Assembly (NCBI RefSeq): GCF_001458395.1
Contig: NZ_CYSR01000022.1
Coordinates: 62,001 to 126,000, forward strand
Direction: 5' to 3'
DNA: 64,000 nt
Source: Leisingera aquaemixtae
GTDB lineage: Bacteria; Pseudomonadota; Alphaproteobacteria; Rhodobacterales; Rhodobacteraceae
Positions 8,604-16,011 of the stretch are shown here, piece after piece (the stretch's first letter is position 1; every line of letters starts with the position of its first letter). The position numbers were made by a program, and so were the translations under genes. The notes under the pieces were generated by a model, which saw nothing but the letters and a program-made list of their open reading frames with translations, searched no databases and had not been told where the DNA came from.

Positions 8604-9302
8604 CTATTTCCGGTTGGGGCGCGCATAGGCGTTGATCTTGCTGGTCTTCAGGCCGCAGCCTGCCAGCGCCTCGATCATCCGCGTTGCCGCGCTGACCCCG
8701 TCGATGACGGGGATGCCCGTCTCCTGGCTGAGCCATTGGGTGAGATCGGCCATGCCGGCACAGCCCAGCACAACCGCCTCGCAATGATCCTCTTCGATGG
8801 CGCGCAGGATCTCGGCGCGGATCTTCTGGCGCGCGTCCGGGCCTTCTTCCTCCAGCGCCAGCACCGGGATCGCAGCAGAGCGCACCCGGCGGCACTGGTG
8901 TGACAGGCCATAGCCGTGTATCAGATGTTCGATCACCGGCACCGCGCGGGGCAGCGTGGTGACCACGGTGAAGGAGGTTGCCAGCATGCTGGCCGCCTTC
9001 ACCGCCGCTTCGCAGATGCCCAGCACCGGGCCGGTGGCCAGCTCGCGGCAGGCGCCTATGCCGGGGTCGTCGAAACAGGCAACGACAATGCCGTCCACGC
9101 CCTGTTCCTCACCCGCCGCCACCTGCGCCAGCAGGCCAGGCAGCGACATCGCCTCGTCAAAATGGCCTTCGATGCTGGCAGGCGCGCCGGCTGCGGTTGC
9201 GCCCAGAATGGTCACGCCGGGGCTGGCAGCGGCCTGAGCGGCCTCAACAATCTTCCGTGTCATCGACTCGGTGGAGTTGGGATTGACGACCAGAATTTTC
9301 AT
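8604..9302 (-). CDS. Hydantoin/allantoin racemase-type Asp/Glu racemase family protein
   Basis: 232 residues starting MKILVVNPNSTESMT, typical of hydantoin racemases. Two catalytic cysteines are visible: C76 in VVACFDDPG and C181 in VVLGCAGMADL. The same numbers are reported, from memory, for the Sinorhizobium hydantoin racemase. Two half-reactions by these thiols would invert the C5 centre of a 5-substituted hydantoin or allantoin in the cytoplasm. The start is set by the strong AAGGAGG just upstream, immediately next to a long palindrome. It is the first gene of a two-gene unit with the NCS1 permease. No hydantoinase or allantoinase gene is visible nearby. Confidence 0.87.
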   Translation of the reverse strand: MKILVVNPNSTESMTRKIVEAAQAAASPGVTILGATAAGAPASIEGHFDEAMSLPGLLAQVAAGEEQGVDGIVVACFDDPGIGACRELATGPVLGICEAAVKAASMLATSFTVVTTLPRAVPVIEHLIHGYGLSHQCRRVRSAAIPVLALEEEGPDARQKIRAEILRAIEEDHCEAVVLGCAGMADLTQWLSQETGIPVIDGVSAATRMIEALAGCGLKTSKINAYARPNRK

Positions 9303-9315
9303 GCGCTCCTCCTTT

Positions 9316-9347
9316 GTTATCATTTATTGTTAACAATTAATGATAAC
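9316..9347. promoter_or_regulatory. 32-bp near-perfect palindrome, probable GntR operator
   Basis: The arms read GTTATCATT ... AATGATAAC around a central GTTAAC. 15 of 16 base pairs match; only 9325/9338 does not. It begins 13 bp upstream of the racemase ATG, abutting its ribosome site, and lies 91 bp upstream of the divergent GntR/FCD gene. It is well placed for the FCD regulator to repress the transport operon and possibly itself. Confidence 0.75.
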
Positions 9348-9437
9348 AGGTCAAGCCGGCGCCTGCCCTGGCGCCATTGCCAAGTGCCCTGACGGCCCTT
9401 AAGTTGCGGCAGCGCAGGAAAACTTTTTTGAGGCCCG

Positions 9438-10133
9438 ATGAAGGATTCTCCCGAAAATCAGATCGTGAATGCGATTCTCGATGCGATTTCCGAGCAGCGA
9501 CTCCCGGCCGGAACCAAGCTGGGTGAACAGGCGCTGAGCGATTTGTTTGCCTGCAACCGCGCCAATGTGCGCCGGGCGCTCGCCTCGCTGGCGGCGCAGC
9601 AGGTGGTGGAGCTGCGCCCGAACCGCGGCGCCTTTGTGATGACACCTTCGCCGAAAGAGGCGCGCGACATCTTCCAGGCCCGCCGCGCGATCGAACGCAC
9701 GATTGCGCGCCACGCCTCCGGCCAGGCCTCAGCAGAGGACATCGCTTTTCTGCGCGGCAATATTCAGGAGGAAGCCAAGGCGCGCAAGGCGGGTGACAAA
9801 CCGGCGGAACTGCGCGCCTCGCGGCAGTTTCACATGCGGATTGCCTATATCGCCGGCAATCTTGTGCTGGAGCGGTTCCTGTCAGAGCTGACCATGCGCA
9901 GCACACTGATTTTGGGGCTTTATTCCCCCACTGGCAGTTCCTCCTGCGCCGAGGATGAGCACGACCGGATCGTCGATGCGCTGGAGGCCGGCAAGACGGA
10001 TGAGCTGGTCCGGCTTGCGGATGAGCATCTGCGCCATCTGGAGGAAGGCCTGAATTTTGATGAGCCGCCCGCCGCCCCCATGAGTCTCAGGGAGCAGCTG
10101 GCCGCGCCGCGCAAGCCCCCGGCGGCAGAGTAG
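9438..10133 (+). CDS. GntR-family regulator, FCD (FadR-like) subgroup
   Basis: 231 residues. The N-terminal winged helix (IVNAILDAISEQRLPAGTKLGEQALSDLFACNRANVRRAL) is followed by an all-helical FCD ligand domain with the metal-ligand pattern D/H...H...H (for example FHMRIA and DEHLRHLEEG). These proteins are usually repressors released by a small acid. The gene is divergent from the racemase/NCS1 unit, and the intergenic palindrome is the likely binding site, so it probably regulates uptake of the heterocyclic nitrogen compound. The C-terminal ~20 residues are proline/alanine rich and look disordered. Confidence 0.9.
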   Translation: MKDSPENQIVNAILDAISEQRLPAGTKLGEQALSDLFACNRANVRRALASLAAQQVVELRPNRGAFVMTPSPKEARDIFQARRAIERTIARHASGQASAEDIAFLRGNIQEEAKARKAGDKPAELRASRQFHMRIAYIAGNLVLERFLSELTMRSTLILGLYSPTGSSSCAEDEHDRIVDALEAGKTDELVRLADEHLRHLEEGLNFDEPPAAPMSLREQLAAPRKPPAAE

Positions 10134-10215
10134 CCGGGCACATCCCACCCGAGCCGGCGCTGGTTTGGGCTGCCTGGCTGCGGCCGGCAGCCCCGCTGCC
10201 GTTTCCGTCGGAGCG

Positions 10216-11766
10216 TTAGAAAATCGCCGCGGGCAGCCAGGTTGCCAGGCCGGGGATCAGCCAGACCAGCAGGACCCCTAGCGCTTGCAAGCCGATAAAG
10301 GGCACCACCCCCTGATAAATGTGGCGGGTGGTGACCTCCTCCGGCGCGGCGCCGCGCAGGTAGAACAGCGAAAAGCCGAACGGCGGGGTCAGGAAGCTGG
10401 TCTGCAGGTTGATGGCGATCAGAATGCCCAGCCAGACCGGGTCATGACCCATCAGGATCAGTGTCGGCGTGACCAGCGGCAGCACGATCACCGAGATCTC
10501 GACGAAATCGAGGAAGAAGCCCAGCACAAAGATGAACAGCATGCAAAACAGCAGCGCCCCGGACGGGCCGCCCGGCATGTTGCCCAGGATATGCGCCACC
10601 CGCTCCTCGCCGCCCAGCCCGATGAACACCAGCGAGAACATGCCCGCCGCCAGGATGGTGGCAAAGATCATCGCGGTCATCGTCGCGGTTGAGGTCACGG
10701 CCTCATGCAGGATGCGCTTTTTCAGTCCGCTGCGCAGGGCGGCGATCACCGCAATGGCCCCCGCAGCCGTCAGCAGCGCGTAAAACAGCCCCGCCGCAAA
10801 ATCGCCGGTGCTCAGGTCGCTGCGCTGCAGACGGATGGGGTGCACGCCCGACAGGATGCCCAGCAGGATCAGTGCGGCCGCCCCCAGCAGGATCAGCCGG
10901 ACCGGGCCGCCGGCCCGCAGGCCCGCCATCAGCAGCGCGCCGATGGCCCCGACCGAAGCCGCCTCCGTCGGTGTGGCCACGCCGCCAAGGATTGCACCCA
11001 GCACGGCAAAGATCAGCAGGATCGGCGGCACCACCGCGCGCACCACCTCACCGCGGCTGGGGCGGGCCATTTCTGCCGGGGCAGAAGGCATGTCCTGCGG
11101 CCGCAGGAAGCCACGGACCAGAATATAAAGAAGGTACAGCACCACCAGCACCAGCCCCGGCACCAGCGCCGCGGCAAAGAACTGGCCCACTGACAGGGCC
11201 TCGACCGAAAACTTGCCCTGCTCGTACTGCGCCTGCTGGAAAGCGTTGGACATCACGTCGGCGAGGATGATCAGCAGCGTCGAGGGCGGGATGATCTGCC
11301 CCAGCGTGCCGGCCGTGCAGACAATGCCGGAGGCCACCCGCGGATCATAGCCCGCGCGCAGCATCGCGGGCAGGGCGATCATGCCCATCGCCACTACCGT
11401 GGCGCCGACGATGCCGGTCGAGGCCGCCAGCAGCGCCCCCACCAGCACAACCGAGATACCCAAACCGCCCTTCAGCTGGCCGAACAGCCGCCCCATGGTG
11501 TCCAGCAGCTCTTCGGCGATGCGGCTTTTTTCCAGGATCGCGCCCATCAGCACAAACAGCGGGATGGCGATCAGCACCTGATTGCTCAGCAGCCCGAAGG
11601 CGCGCTGGCCAAGCGCCCCCAGCAGCGAAACGTCCATCACTCCCAGGACCCAGCCGAGATAGGCGAACAGGATGGCAACGCCCGCAATCGAGAAGGCCAC
11701 CGGAAACCCCATGAGGATCGCTGCCATCAGGGCTGCGAACATGACCAGGTCGAGATATTCCGTCAT
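10216..11766 (-). CDS. dctM: TRAP transporter large permease (DctM)
   Basis: 516 residues, longer than the usual ~430. The extra length lies in the middle (roughly 240-360), where additional membrane segments such as LILLGAAALILLGILSG appear. Family motifs include GFPVAFSIAGVAILFA and ASTGIVGATVVAMGMIALPAML near the N-terminus and IIPPSTLLIILADV. This longer form goes with the mannitol/chloroaromatic/keto-acid branch of TRAP carriers. It catalyses sodium-driven transport across the inner membrane together with the small subunit, and its start overlaps that gene by 4 bp. Confidence 0.93.
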   Translation of the reverse strand: MTEYLDLVMFAALMAAILMGFPVAFSIAGVAILFAYLGWVLGVMDVSLLGALGQRAFGLLSNQVLIAIPLFVLMGAILEKSRIAEELLDTMGRLFGQLKGGLGISVVLVGALLAASTGIVGATVVAMGMIALPAMLRAGYDPRVASGIVCTAGTLGQIIPPSTLLIILADVMSNAFQQAQYEQGKFSVEALSVGQFFAAALVPGLVLVVLYLLYILVRGFLRPQDMPSAPAEMARPSRGEVVRAVVPPILLIFAVLGAILGGVATPTEAASVGAIGALLMAGLRAGGPVRLILLGAAALILLGILSGVHPIRLQRSDLSTGDFAAGLFYALLTAAGAIAVIAALRSGLKKRILHEAVTSTATMTAMIFATILAAGMFSLVFIGLGGEERVAHILGNMPGGPSGALLFCMLFIFVLGFFLDFVEISVIVLPLVTPTLILMGHDPVWLGILIAINLQTSFLTPPFGFSLFYLRGAAPEEVTTRHIYQGVVPFIGLQALGVLLVWLIPGLATWLPAAIF

Positions 11767-12260
11767 TGAGGGGATCTTTCCGAGAACAGCCGGATCAGCA
11801 GGGCGAAGGATTGCAGCATCACCAGCACGCAGAAGGCGGGGATCAGCGATTTCAGCAGGAAGACGGCCTCCAGGCCGCCGACGGCAATCGGGCCTTCAAG
11901 AATGGCCCAGGAATTGCGCACCGACGGCCAGGACCAGTACAGCAGCGCCGCCATCGACGGCAGCAGCAGGACCAGATGGCCGAAAATATCGATACGGCGC
12001 TGGGCCCGGGGGCTGAGGCCCGCATAGAACACATCCACGCGCACATGCTTGTCGACCAGCAGCGTATAGCCGGCCGCCAGCATGAACAGGGTGGCGTGCA
12101 TGTACAGGACGCTTTCCTGCGCGGCGATGGAGTTCACCCCGAACACATAGCGCCCGACCACGATGGCAAATTGCGCCAGCACCATCAGCAGCGCCAGCCA
12201 GCGTATCACCATCGCCAGACCCCGGTTGATGCCGTCCAGCGCATCCGCAACCCGTAGCAT
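11763..12260 (-). CDS. dctQ: TRAP transporter small permease (DctQ)
   Basis: 165 residues with four membrane segments (for example WLALLMVLAQFAIVVGRYVFG and the last, SLIPAFCVLVMLQSFALLIRLF). It is the small subunit of the same carrier as dctM (4-bp overlap) and dctP (66 bp upstream). The ATG at 12260 has GGGAGAG 12 bases before it; an upstream in-frame Met lies within the dctP terminator and is unlikely. A strong hairpin between dctP and dctQ suggests the membrane subunits are made in smaller amounts than the binding protein. Confidence 0.9.
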   Translation of the reverse strand: MLRVADALDGINRGLAMVIRWLALLMVLAQFAIVVGRYVFGVNSIAAQESVLYMHATLFMLAAGYTLLVDKHVRVDVFYAGLSPRAQRRIDIFGHLVLLLPSMAALLYWSWPSVRNSWAILEGPIAVGGLEAVFLLKSLIPAFCVLVMLQSFALLIRLFSERSPQ

Positions 12261-12275
12261 CCTGCGTCTCTCCCT

Positions 12276-12312
12276 ATTAAAAAGCCGGCGCCCGGTCTTC
12301 CCGGGCGCCGGC
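12276..12312 (-). terminator. Intercistronic terminator-like hairpin between dctP and dctQ
   Basis: A 12-bp perfect stem (12284-12295 pairing 12301-12312) with a 5-base loop is followed on the minus strand by TTTTTAATA. It starts 15 bp after the dctP stop, and the dctQ ATG follows 16 bp beyond the U tract. It can act as a partial terminator or as a 3' end protecting dctP mRNA. Confidence 0.75.
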
Positions 12313-12326
12313 AGCCTTTGCACAGA

Positions 12327-13412
12327 TCAGTAGCCCATCACCGATGCGCGGGCATTCATCTGGCCGTTGTCGGCATAGGTCATGTAGCCGCCGACACTGT
12401 CGCGGTAGGTCAGGAAGCTCTCGGTGATACGGCGCACCAGTTCGTCCTCGTCTTCCTGCAGCTCGGCAATCACTTCCTTGGCGGCGGCGCCCATCGCGGC
12501 GATCACGTCCTCGGGGAACATCTTCACCTGCACGCCGTCCTCATCCACCATCTTCTTCAGCGCCTGCGCGTGTTTGGTGGTGTATTCGGTCCAGACCGGA
12601 TTGTAGAGGCTCTCGCACGCCAGCGACACCACCTGCTGCAGGTCTTCCGGCAGTTCGGCAAAGGCATTGGCGTTGACGCCGCATTCCTCGGCTGAGGACG
12701 GCTCGCCCACGCCCGGCCAGTAGTAGTTCTTGGCCACCTGGTAATAGCCAAGCGCGCTGTCGGTCCAGGGGCCGATGAACTCGCCGGCATCCAGCGCGCC
12801 GGTCTGCAGGCCCTGGAACATCGCCGGGCCGCTGGTGGCCTCCGCCGCCATGCCCAGTTTCGAGGCCATTTCCGACGCCAGGCCGGTGGTGCGGAACTTC
12901 AGCCCCTTCAGGTCTTCGGCGGAGTTGATTTCGGTCTTGAACCAGCCGCCCCACTGCGGGCCGGAGTTGCCGCACAGGAACGGCTTGATGCCGAACCGGC
13001 CGTACATCTCGTCATAGAGCGCCTGACCGCCGCCGTGGTACAGCCAGCCGAACTGCTCATCCGCGCGCAGGCCGAAGGGCTGCGAGCCGAACAGCAGGAT
13101 GCCCTTGGACTTGGAGCCCCAATAGGCCGGAACCGCATGATAAAGCTCCGCGGTGCCTTCGGACACCGCATCGAACACGCCGCGGCCAGGGACCAGCTCG
13201 CCCGCGGCAAACAGTTTGACCTCGATCCGGCCGCCCGACAGCGTGGTGATCCGGTCGGCCAGCATCTGCGCCGCCACACCGGGTCCGGGCAGGTTCTTCG
13301 GCCAGGCCGTCACCATCTTCCACTGCATCTTGCCCTGGGCAATGGCCGGGCTGGCCAGCGCCGTGGCCGCCGCGCCCATGGCGCCGGCTTTCAGAAACTT
13401 CCGTCTTTGCAT
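12327..13412 (-). CDS. dctP: TRAP transporter solute-binding protein with Tat signal, TakP-like
   Basis: 361 residues. The leader MQRRKFLKAGAMGAAATALAS is a twin-arginine signal (RRKFLK). The mature protein resembles the mannitol/chloroaromatic and TakP (alpha-keto acid) branch: MVTAWPKNLPGPGVAAQ, AVPAYWGSK, PFGLRADEQFGWLY and LKGLKFRTTGLASEM. TakP-type proteins bind 2-oxo acids together with a cation, which makes a keto acid plausible. It is the first gene of the dctPQM operon. A HutC-type regulator is divergent and an 18-bp palindrome lies between. Ribosome site GGAGGAA just before the ATG. Confidence 0.93.
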   Translation of the reverse strand: MQRRKFLKAGAMGAAATALASPAIAQGKMQWKMVTAWPKNLPGPGVAAQMLADRITTLSGGRIEVKLFAAGELVPGRGVFDAVSEGTAELYHAVPAYWGSKSKGILLFGSQPFGLRADEQFGWLYHGGGQALYDEMYGRFGIKPFLCGNSGPQWGGWFKTEINSAEDLKGLKFRTTGLASEMASKLGMAAEATSGPAMFQGLQTGALDAGEFIGPWTDSALGYYQVAKNYYWPGVGEPSSAEECGVNANAFAELPEDLQQVVSLACESLYNPVWTEYTTKHAQALKKMVDEDGVQVKMFPEDVIAAMGAAAKEVIAELQEDEDELVRRITESFLTYRDSVGGYMTYADNGQMNARASVMGY

Positions 13413-13498
13413 GTTCCATTCCTCCGTCTGTCGGTGGATCTGCGATGGCCGCGGGCCGGTGGCGCAGAGTCGATCTTGTTTTGTAAGTGCTTTACATT

Positions 13499-13516
13499 AA
13501 TATGTAGCTACATATT
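13499..13516. promoter_or_regulatory. 18-bp perfect palindrome, probable HutC-type operator
   Basis: AATATGTAGCTACATATT is its own reverse complement, and partial symmetry extends 8-9 bp further on each side. The core TGTA-N2-TACA fits the GT...TA...AC style of HutC-type GntR sites. It lies 87 bp upstream of dctP and 100 bp upstream of the regulator gene. Confidence 0.7.
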
Positions 13517-13615
13517 ATTGTCAATCACGGTTGCGCGGTTCCCGTTCGCCTTTCGCCGCACGATGAAATATGGAGCAGCAGCGAACATTGTCCCGCGCGG
13601 CCTGGGAGATGAATA

Positions 13616-14317
13616 TTGACGGACAAGCGGCGCCATTCCTGGACGGAGATCCGGGACAGCATCCGGCAGATGATCCTGGATTCGACCTACGGGCCCGGGG
13701 ACAAGCTGCCGCGCGACGAAGAGTTTGCGGCCCGTTTCGGCTGTGCCCGCTCGACCGTGCACCGCGCCATGCGGGATCTGGCCGAAAGCGGGGTGGTGGA
13801 GCGGCGGCGCAAAGGCGGCACCATGGTGCGGCGCGATCCGGTCACCCGCGCGACGCTGAATATCCCGATCACCCGGCTTGAGGTCGAACAGAAGGGCAGC
13901 GTCTACCAGTATCAGCTGATCCGCCAGTCGGTGCAGGCGACCACCCCTGCCATTATGGCCAATTTCGGCCTGCCTGAGCCCCGCCCGATGCTGCGGGTCG
14001 AGGCGCTGCATCTGGCCGACAGCCGCCCCTATATTTTCGAAGACCGCTGGATCTGCCTGGAAACCGTGCCCGAAATCGCGTCCGTAGATCTGACCCGCGA
14101 CAGCGCAAATGAATGGCTGGTCCGCAACCGCCCATACAGCCGCTGCGATTTGCGGCTCTACGCGCGGCCCGGCACCGAAAGCGACAGCGAGGTTTTGCAG
14201 AGCAATGCCGGCGACGCCTTGTTTGTCATGGAGCGCACCACCTGGATCGGCGAGGAACCGATCACCAGTCTGCGCGCTGTGGCGCATCCTGGCTATCAGC
14301 TGGTCACCCAGGGCTGA
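13616..14317 (+). CDS. GntR-family regulator, HutC/UTRA subgroup (TTG start)
   Basis: 233 residues. An N-terminal winged helix (IRQMILDSTYGPGDKLPRDEEFAARFGCARSTVHRAM) precedes a UTRA ligand domain that shares the chorismate-lyase fold (EALHLADSRPYIFEDRWI, FVMERTTWIG). The frame opens with TTG, preceded by GGGAGATGAATA at suitable spacing; no ATG gives a complete DNA-binding domain. It is divergent from the TakP-like TRAP operon, with the palindrome at 13499-13516 as probable operator. HutC itself controls histidine use, but no hut genes are present, so control of the TRAP carrier is the better reading. Confidence 0.88.
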   Translation: MTDKRRHSWTEIRDSIRQMILDSTYGPGDKLPRDEEFAARFGCARSTVHRAMRDLAESGVVERRRKGGTMVRRDPVTRATLNIPITRLEVEQKGSVYQYQLIRQSVQATTPAIMANFGLPEPRPMLRVEALHLADSRPYIFEDRWICLETVPEIASVDLTRDSANEWLVRNRPYSRCDLRLYARPGTESDSEVLQSNAGDALFVMERTTWIGEEPITSLRAVAHPGYQLVTQG

Positions 14318-14344
14318 CAAAGAGCTGCGAAAGCGGCGTCTCAG

Positions 14345-14370
14345 GGAACCGAACCGGGATTGCAGGCGTT
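14345..14370 (+). promoter_or_regulatory. EcfG-type promoter (GGAAC-N17-CGTT)
   Basis: GGAAC at 14345-14349, a 17-base spacer, and CGTT at 14367-14370 match the general-stress sigma factor consensus exactly. It starts 28 bp after the HutC-type gene and points to the AI-2E-type transporter about 300 bp downstream. The leader would start near 14377. Other than the short frame at 14593, nothing convincing is encoded between 14371 and 14676. Confidence 0.6.
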
Positions 14371-14592
14371 TGCCTCAAAACGCACGGGTACCTGAAACAG
14401 ACTGGGATATGATGCAAGCCGAACGCGCCCAAGGCGCTGCAGGCGCTGCGCAGCCCAAGTGTCCCAGGCCCGCCAGCTTGCTCGCATACCAGCCTCGCAG
14501 ACGCCCGCAGCGGCGCGCCCCGGAGAGCCGGAACTGACGCGGCAGCTTGCGCGAACGGAGCCATAAGGCCAATGTCACCTGGGAGGTCCCCT

Positions 14593-14673
14593 ATGCCGAA
14601 TGATCACTTCGCCGCCGCCCTGCCGCCGCCGGAGGCTGGACGCCACAGGCAGCCCAGCGGCACGGGACACTAG
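14593..14673 (+). CDS. Short leader frame upstream of the AI-2E-type transporter
   Basis: A 26-codon frame (MPNDHFAAALPPPEAGRH...) has a good ribosome site, GGGAGG, six bases before its ATG. Its stop codon lies only 3 bp before the start of the transporter gene, which has no clear ribosome site of its own. This arrangement suggests translational coupling: ribosomes finishing the leader reinitiate on the transporter. The peptide has no recognisable domain. It could be a chance frame. Confidence 0.4.
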   Translation: MPNDHFAAALPPPEAGRHRQPSGTGH

Positions 14674-14676
14674 ATC

Positions 14677-15696
14677 ATGTGGCAAACAGTTATCGCCAAA
14701 CGCTCCGTCCGTGTAATGCTGCTGATCATCACCCTGATTTTGCTGGGCGGGGCAATGTATTTCGCGAAGCCGATTCTGGCGCCTGGCGTTTTTGCCCTGG
14801 TGGTCGGCGTGGTGGTCGCGCCGCTGGCTGACCGGCTGGAACGGATCGGGGTCAGCCGCGTGGCTGTCGCCAGCAGCCTGCTGGTGCTGTCCACGGCGCT
14901 GCTGGCCCTGCTGATCCTGTCGCTGGACCCGCTGATGACATCGCTGGCCAGCCAGGTCCCCAAGATCAAATACGAAATCCGCGGCTGGCTCGACATGGTA
15001 TCCGGCCTGCTGCGCGGCATCGAAAGCATCAGCAGCGAGATTGAGGAGACAATAGGCGCTGCGGACGCGGAAACGGAGGAAGAGGGCGGCGGCCTGCCGA
15101 CGCTGACGGATGCGCTCTGGCTGGCGCCGAACTTTGGCGCGCAGATATTCATTTTTGCAGGCACGCTGTTTTTCTTCGTGCTGACCCGGAACGAGCTTTA
15201 TGAAAAGGCGGGCAGCTATGCCGCCCGCTTCTTCCGGGCAGAGCGTGCGGTGGCGCGCTATTTCGCGGCGGTCACGATTGTCAACGGCGGGCTGGGCCTG
15301 CTTACGGCCGCCGGACTGGCGCTGATCGGCCTGCCGGGGGCCTGGATCTGGGGGCTGGCGGCGGCCATCCTGAACTTCATCCTGTATCTTGGCCCGCTGA
15401 TCATGCTCGCCGGGCTGACGGTGGCGGGCCTGACGCAGATCGGCGGCGCAGGCGCCGTGCTGCCGCCGCTGGTGTTCCTCGCGATTAACCTTACCGAGGC
15501 GCAATTTGTCACCCCGGCCTTTGTCGGCCGCCAGCTGGATCTCAATCCGCTCATTGTGTTCTGGGCAATTGTTCTCGGGTTGTGGATCTGGGGCCCGGTG
15601 GGGGCCATCGTGGCGCTGCCGGTGGTGCTGTGGTGCGGCCGCATGCTGGTGCCGCCGCCAGACACGGTGGAGATCAACGCGCCGGAACACGAGTAA
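14677..15696 (+). CDS. AI-2E family (PerM/TqsA-like) membrane transporter
   Basis: 339 residues with about seven membrane segments. N-terminal helices (VMLLIITLILLGGAMYFAKPIL, then FALVVGVVVAPLADRLER) precede a soluble stretch around residues 85-145 and a C-terminal helix bundle with ILNFILYLGPLIMLAGLT and the conserved ending LDLNPLIVFWAIVLGLWIWGPVGAIVALPV. The family includes the AI-2 exporter TqsA and PerM-like proteins of mostly unknown substrate; AI-2 export should not be assumed here. An EcfG-type promoter lies 300 bp upstream, so stress-induced expression is likely. A terminator follows. Confidence 0.85.
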   Translation: MWQTVIAKRSVRVMLLIITLILLGGAMYFAKPILAPGVFALVVGVVVAPLADRLERIGVSRVAVASSLLVLSTALLALLILSLDPLMTSLASQVPKIKYEIRGWLDMVSGLLRGIESISSEIEETIGAADAETEEEGGGLPTLTDALWLAPNFGAQIFIFAGTLFFFVLTRNELYEKAGSYAARFFRAERAVARYFAAVTIVNGGLGLLTAAGLALIGLPGAWIWGLAAAILNFILYLGPLIMLAGLTVAGLTQIGGAGAVLPPLVFLAINLTEAQFVTPAFVGRQLDLNPLIVFWAIVLGLWIWGPVGAIVALPVVLWCGRMLVPPPDTVEINAPEHE

Positions 15697-15722
15697 AGCC
15701 GGAACAGCCTTCAAACCGGTTT

Positions 15723-15747
15723 GGGCAGCCCTTTGTGGCTGCCCTTT
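15723..15747 (+). terminator. Terminator after the AI-2E-type transporter gene
   Basis: Stem GGGCAGCC/GGCTGCCC (15723-15730 and 15737-15744) with loop CTTTGT, followed by TTTCCGTTT. The rest of the 315-bp gap up to 16011 holds no gene, only the promoter at 15931. Confidence 0.7.
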
Positions 15748-15930
15748 CCGTTTCACCCCTCCGAAGTTCTGCTCCCTGAGGGGCGCGCATGAGGCTAATG
15801 CCGGCTGATGTTTTCCCGCTTTTGAGCCGCGTCCATCCGGCGCCGTCGCGGCTGGCCGGGCCGCGTCAGGCGGTAATCTGCCTGCCACGTGTCCGCCGGC
15901 GCGTTTTTTGAAAAAAATTAGCGCGGCGCG

Positions 15931-15956
15931 GGAACCAAGCGGGTCCGCAGCGGGTT
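15931..15956 (+). promoter_or_regulatory. EcfG-like promoter variant (GGAAC-N17-GGTT)
   Basis: GGAAC at 15931-15935, spacer of 17, then GGTT at 15953-15956, 55 bp upstream of the PRC-barrel gene start. It differs from consensus in one base (GGTT for CGTT); the same variant precedes both DUF1328 genes. Confidence 0.55.
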
Positions 15957-16011
15957 GGGTGGCTGTAACTCAAGCGCGCTGATGAGTGAAACTGGACAGG
16001 AGATCAATCCG

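Noticed and set aside
9337-9906. 189-codon minus-strand frame opposite the GntR/FCD gene
   Set aside because: Composition rich in Arg, Pro and Cys with no domain; the FCD regulator is certain.
14575-15888. 437-codon open frame antisense to the AI-2E-type transporter
   Set aside because: Glutamine/arginine/histidine-rich composition typical of an antisense frame in GC-rich DNA; the plus-strand gene has clear family motifs.
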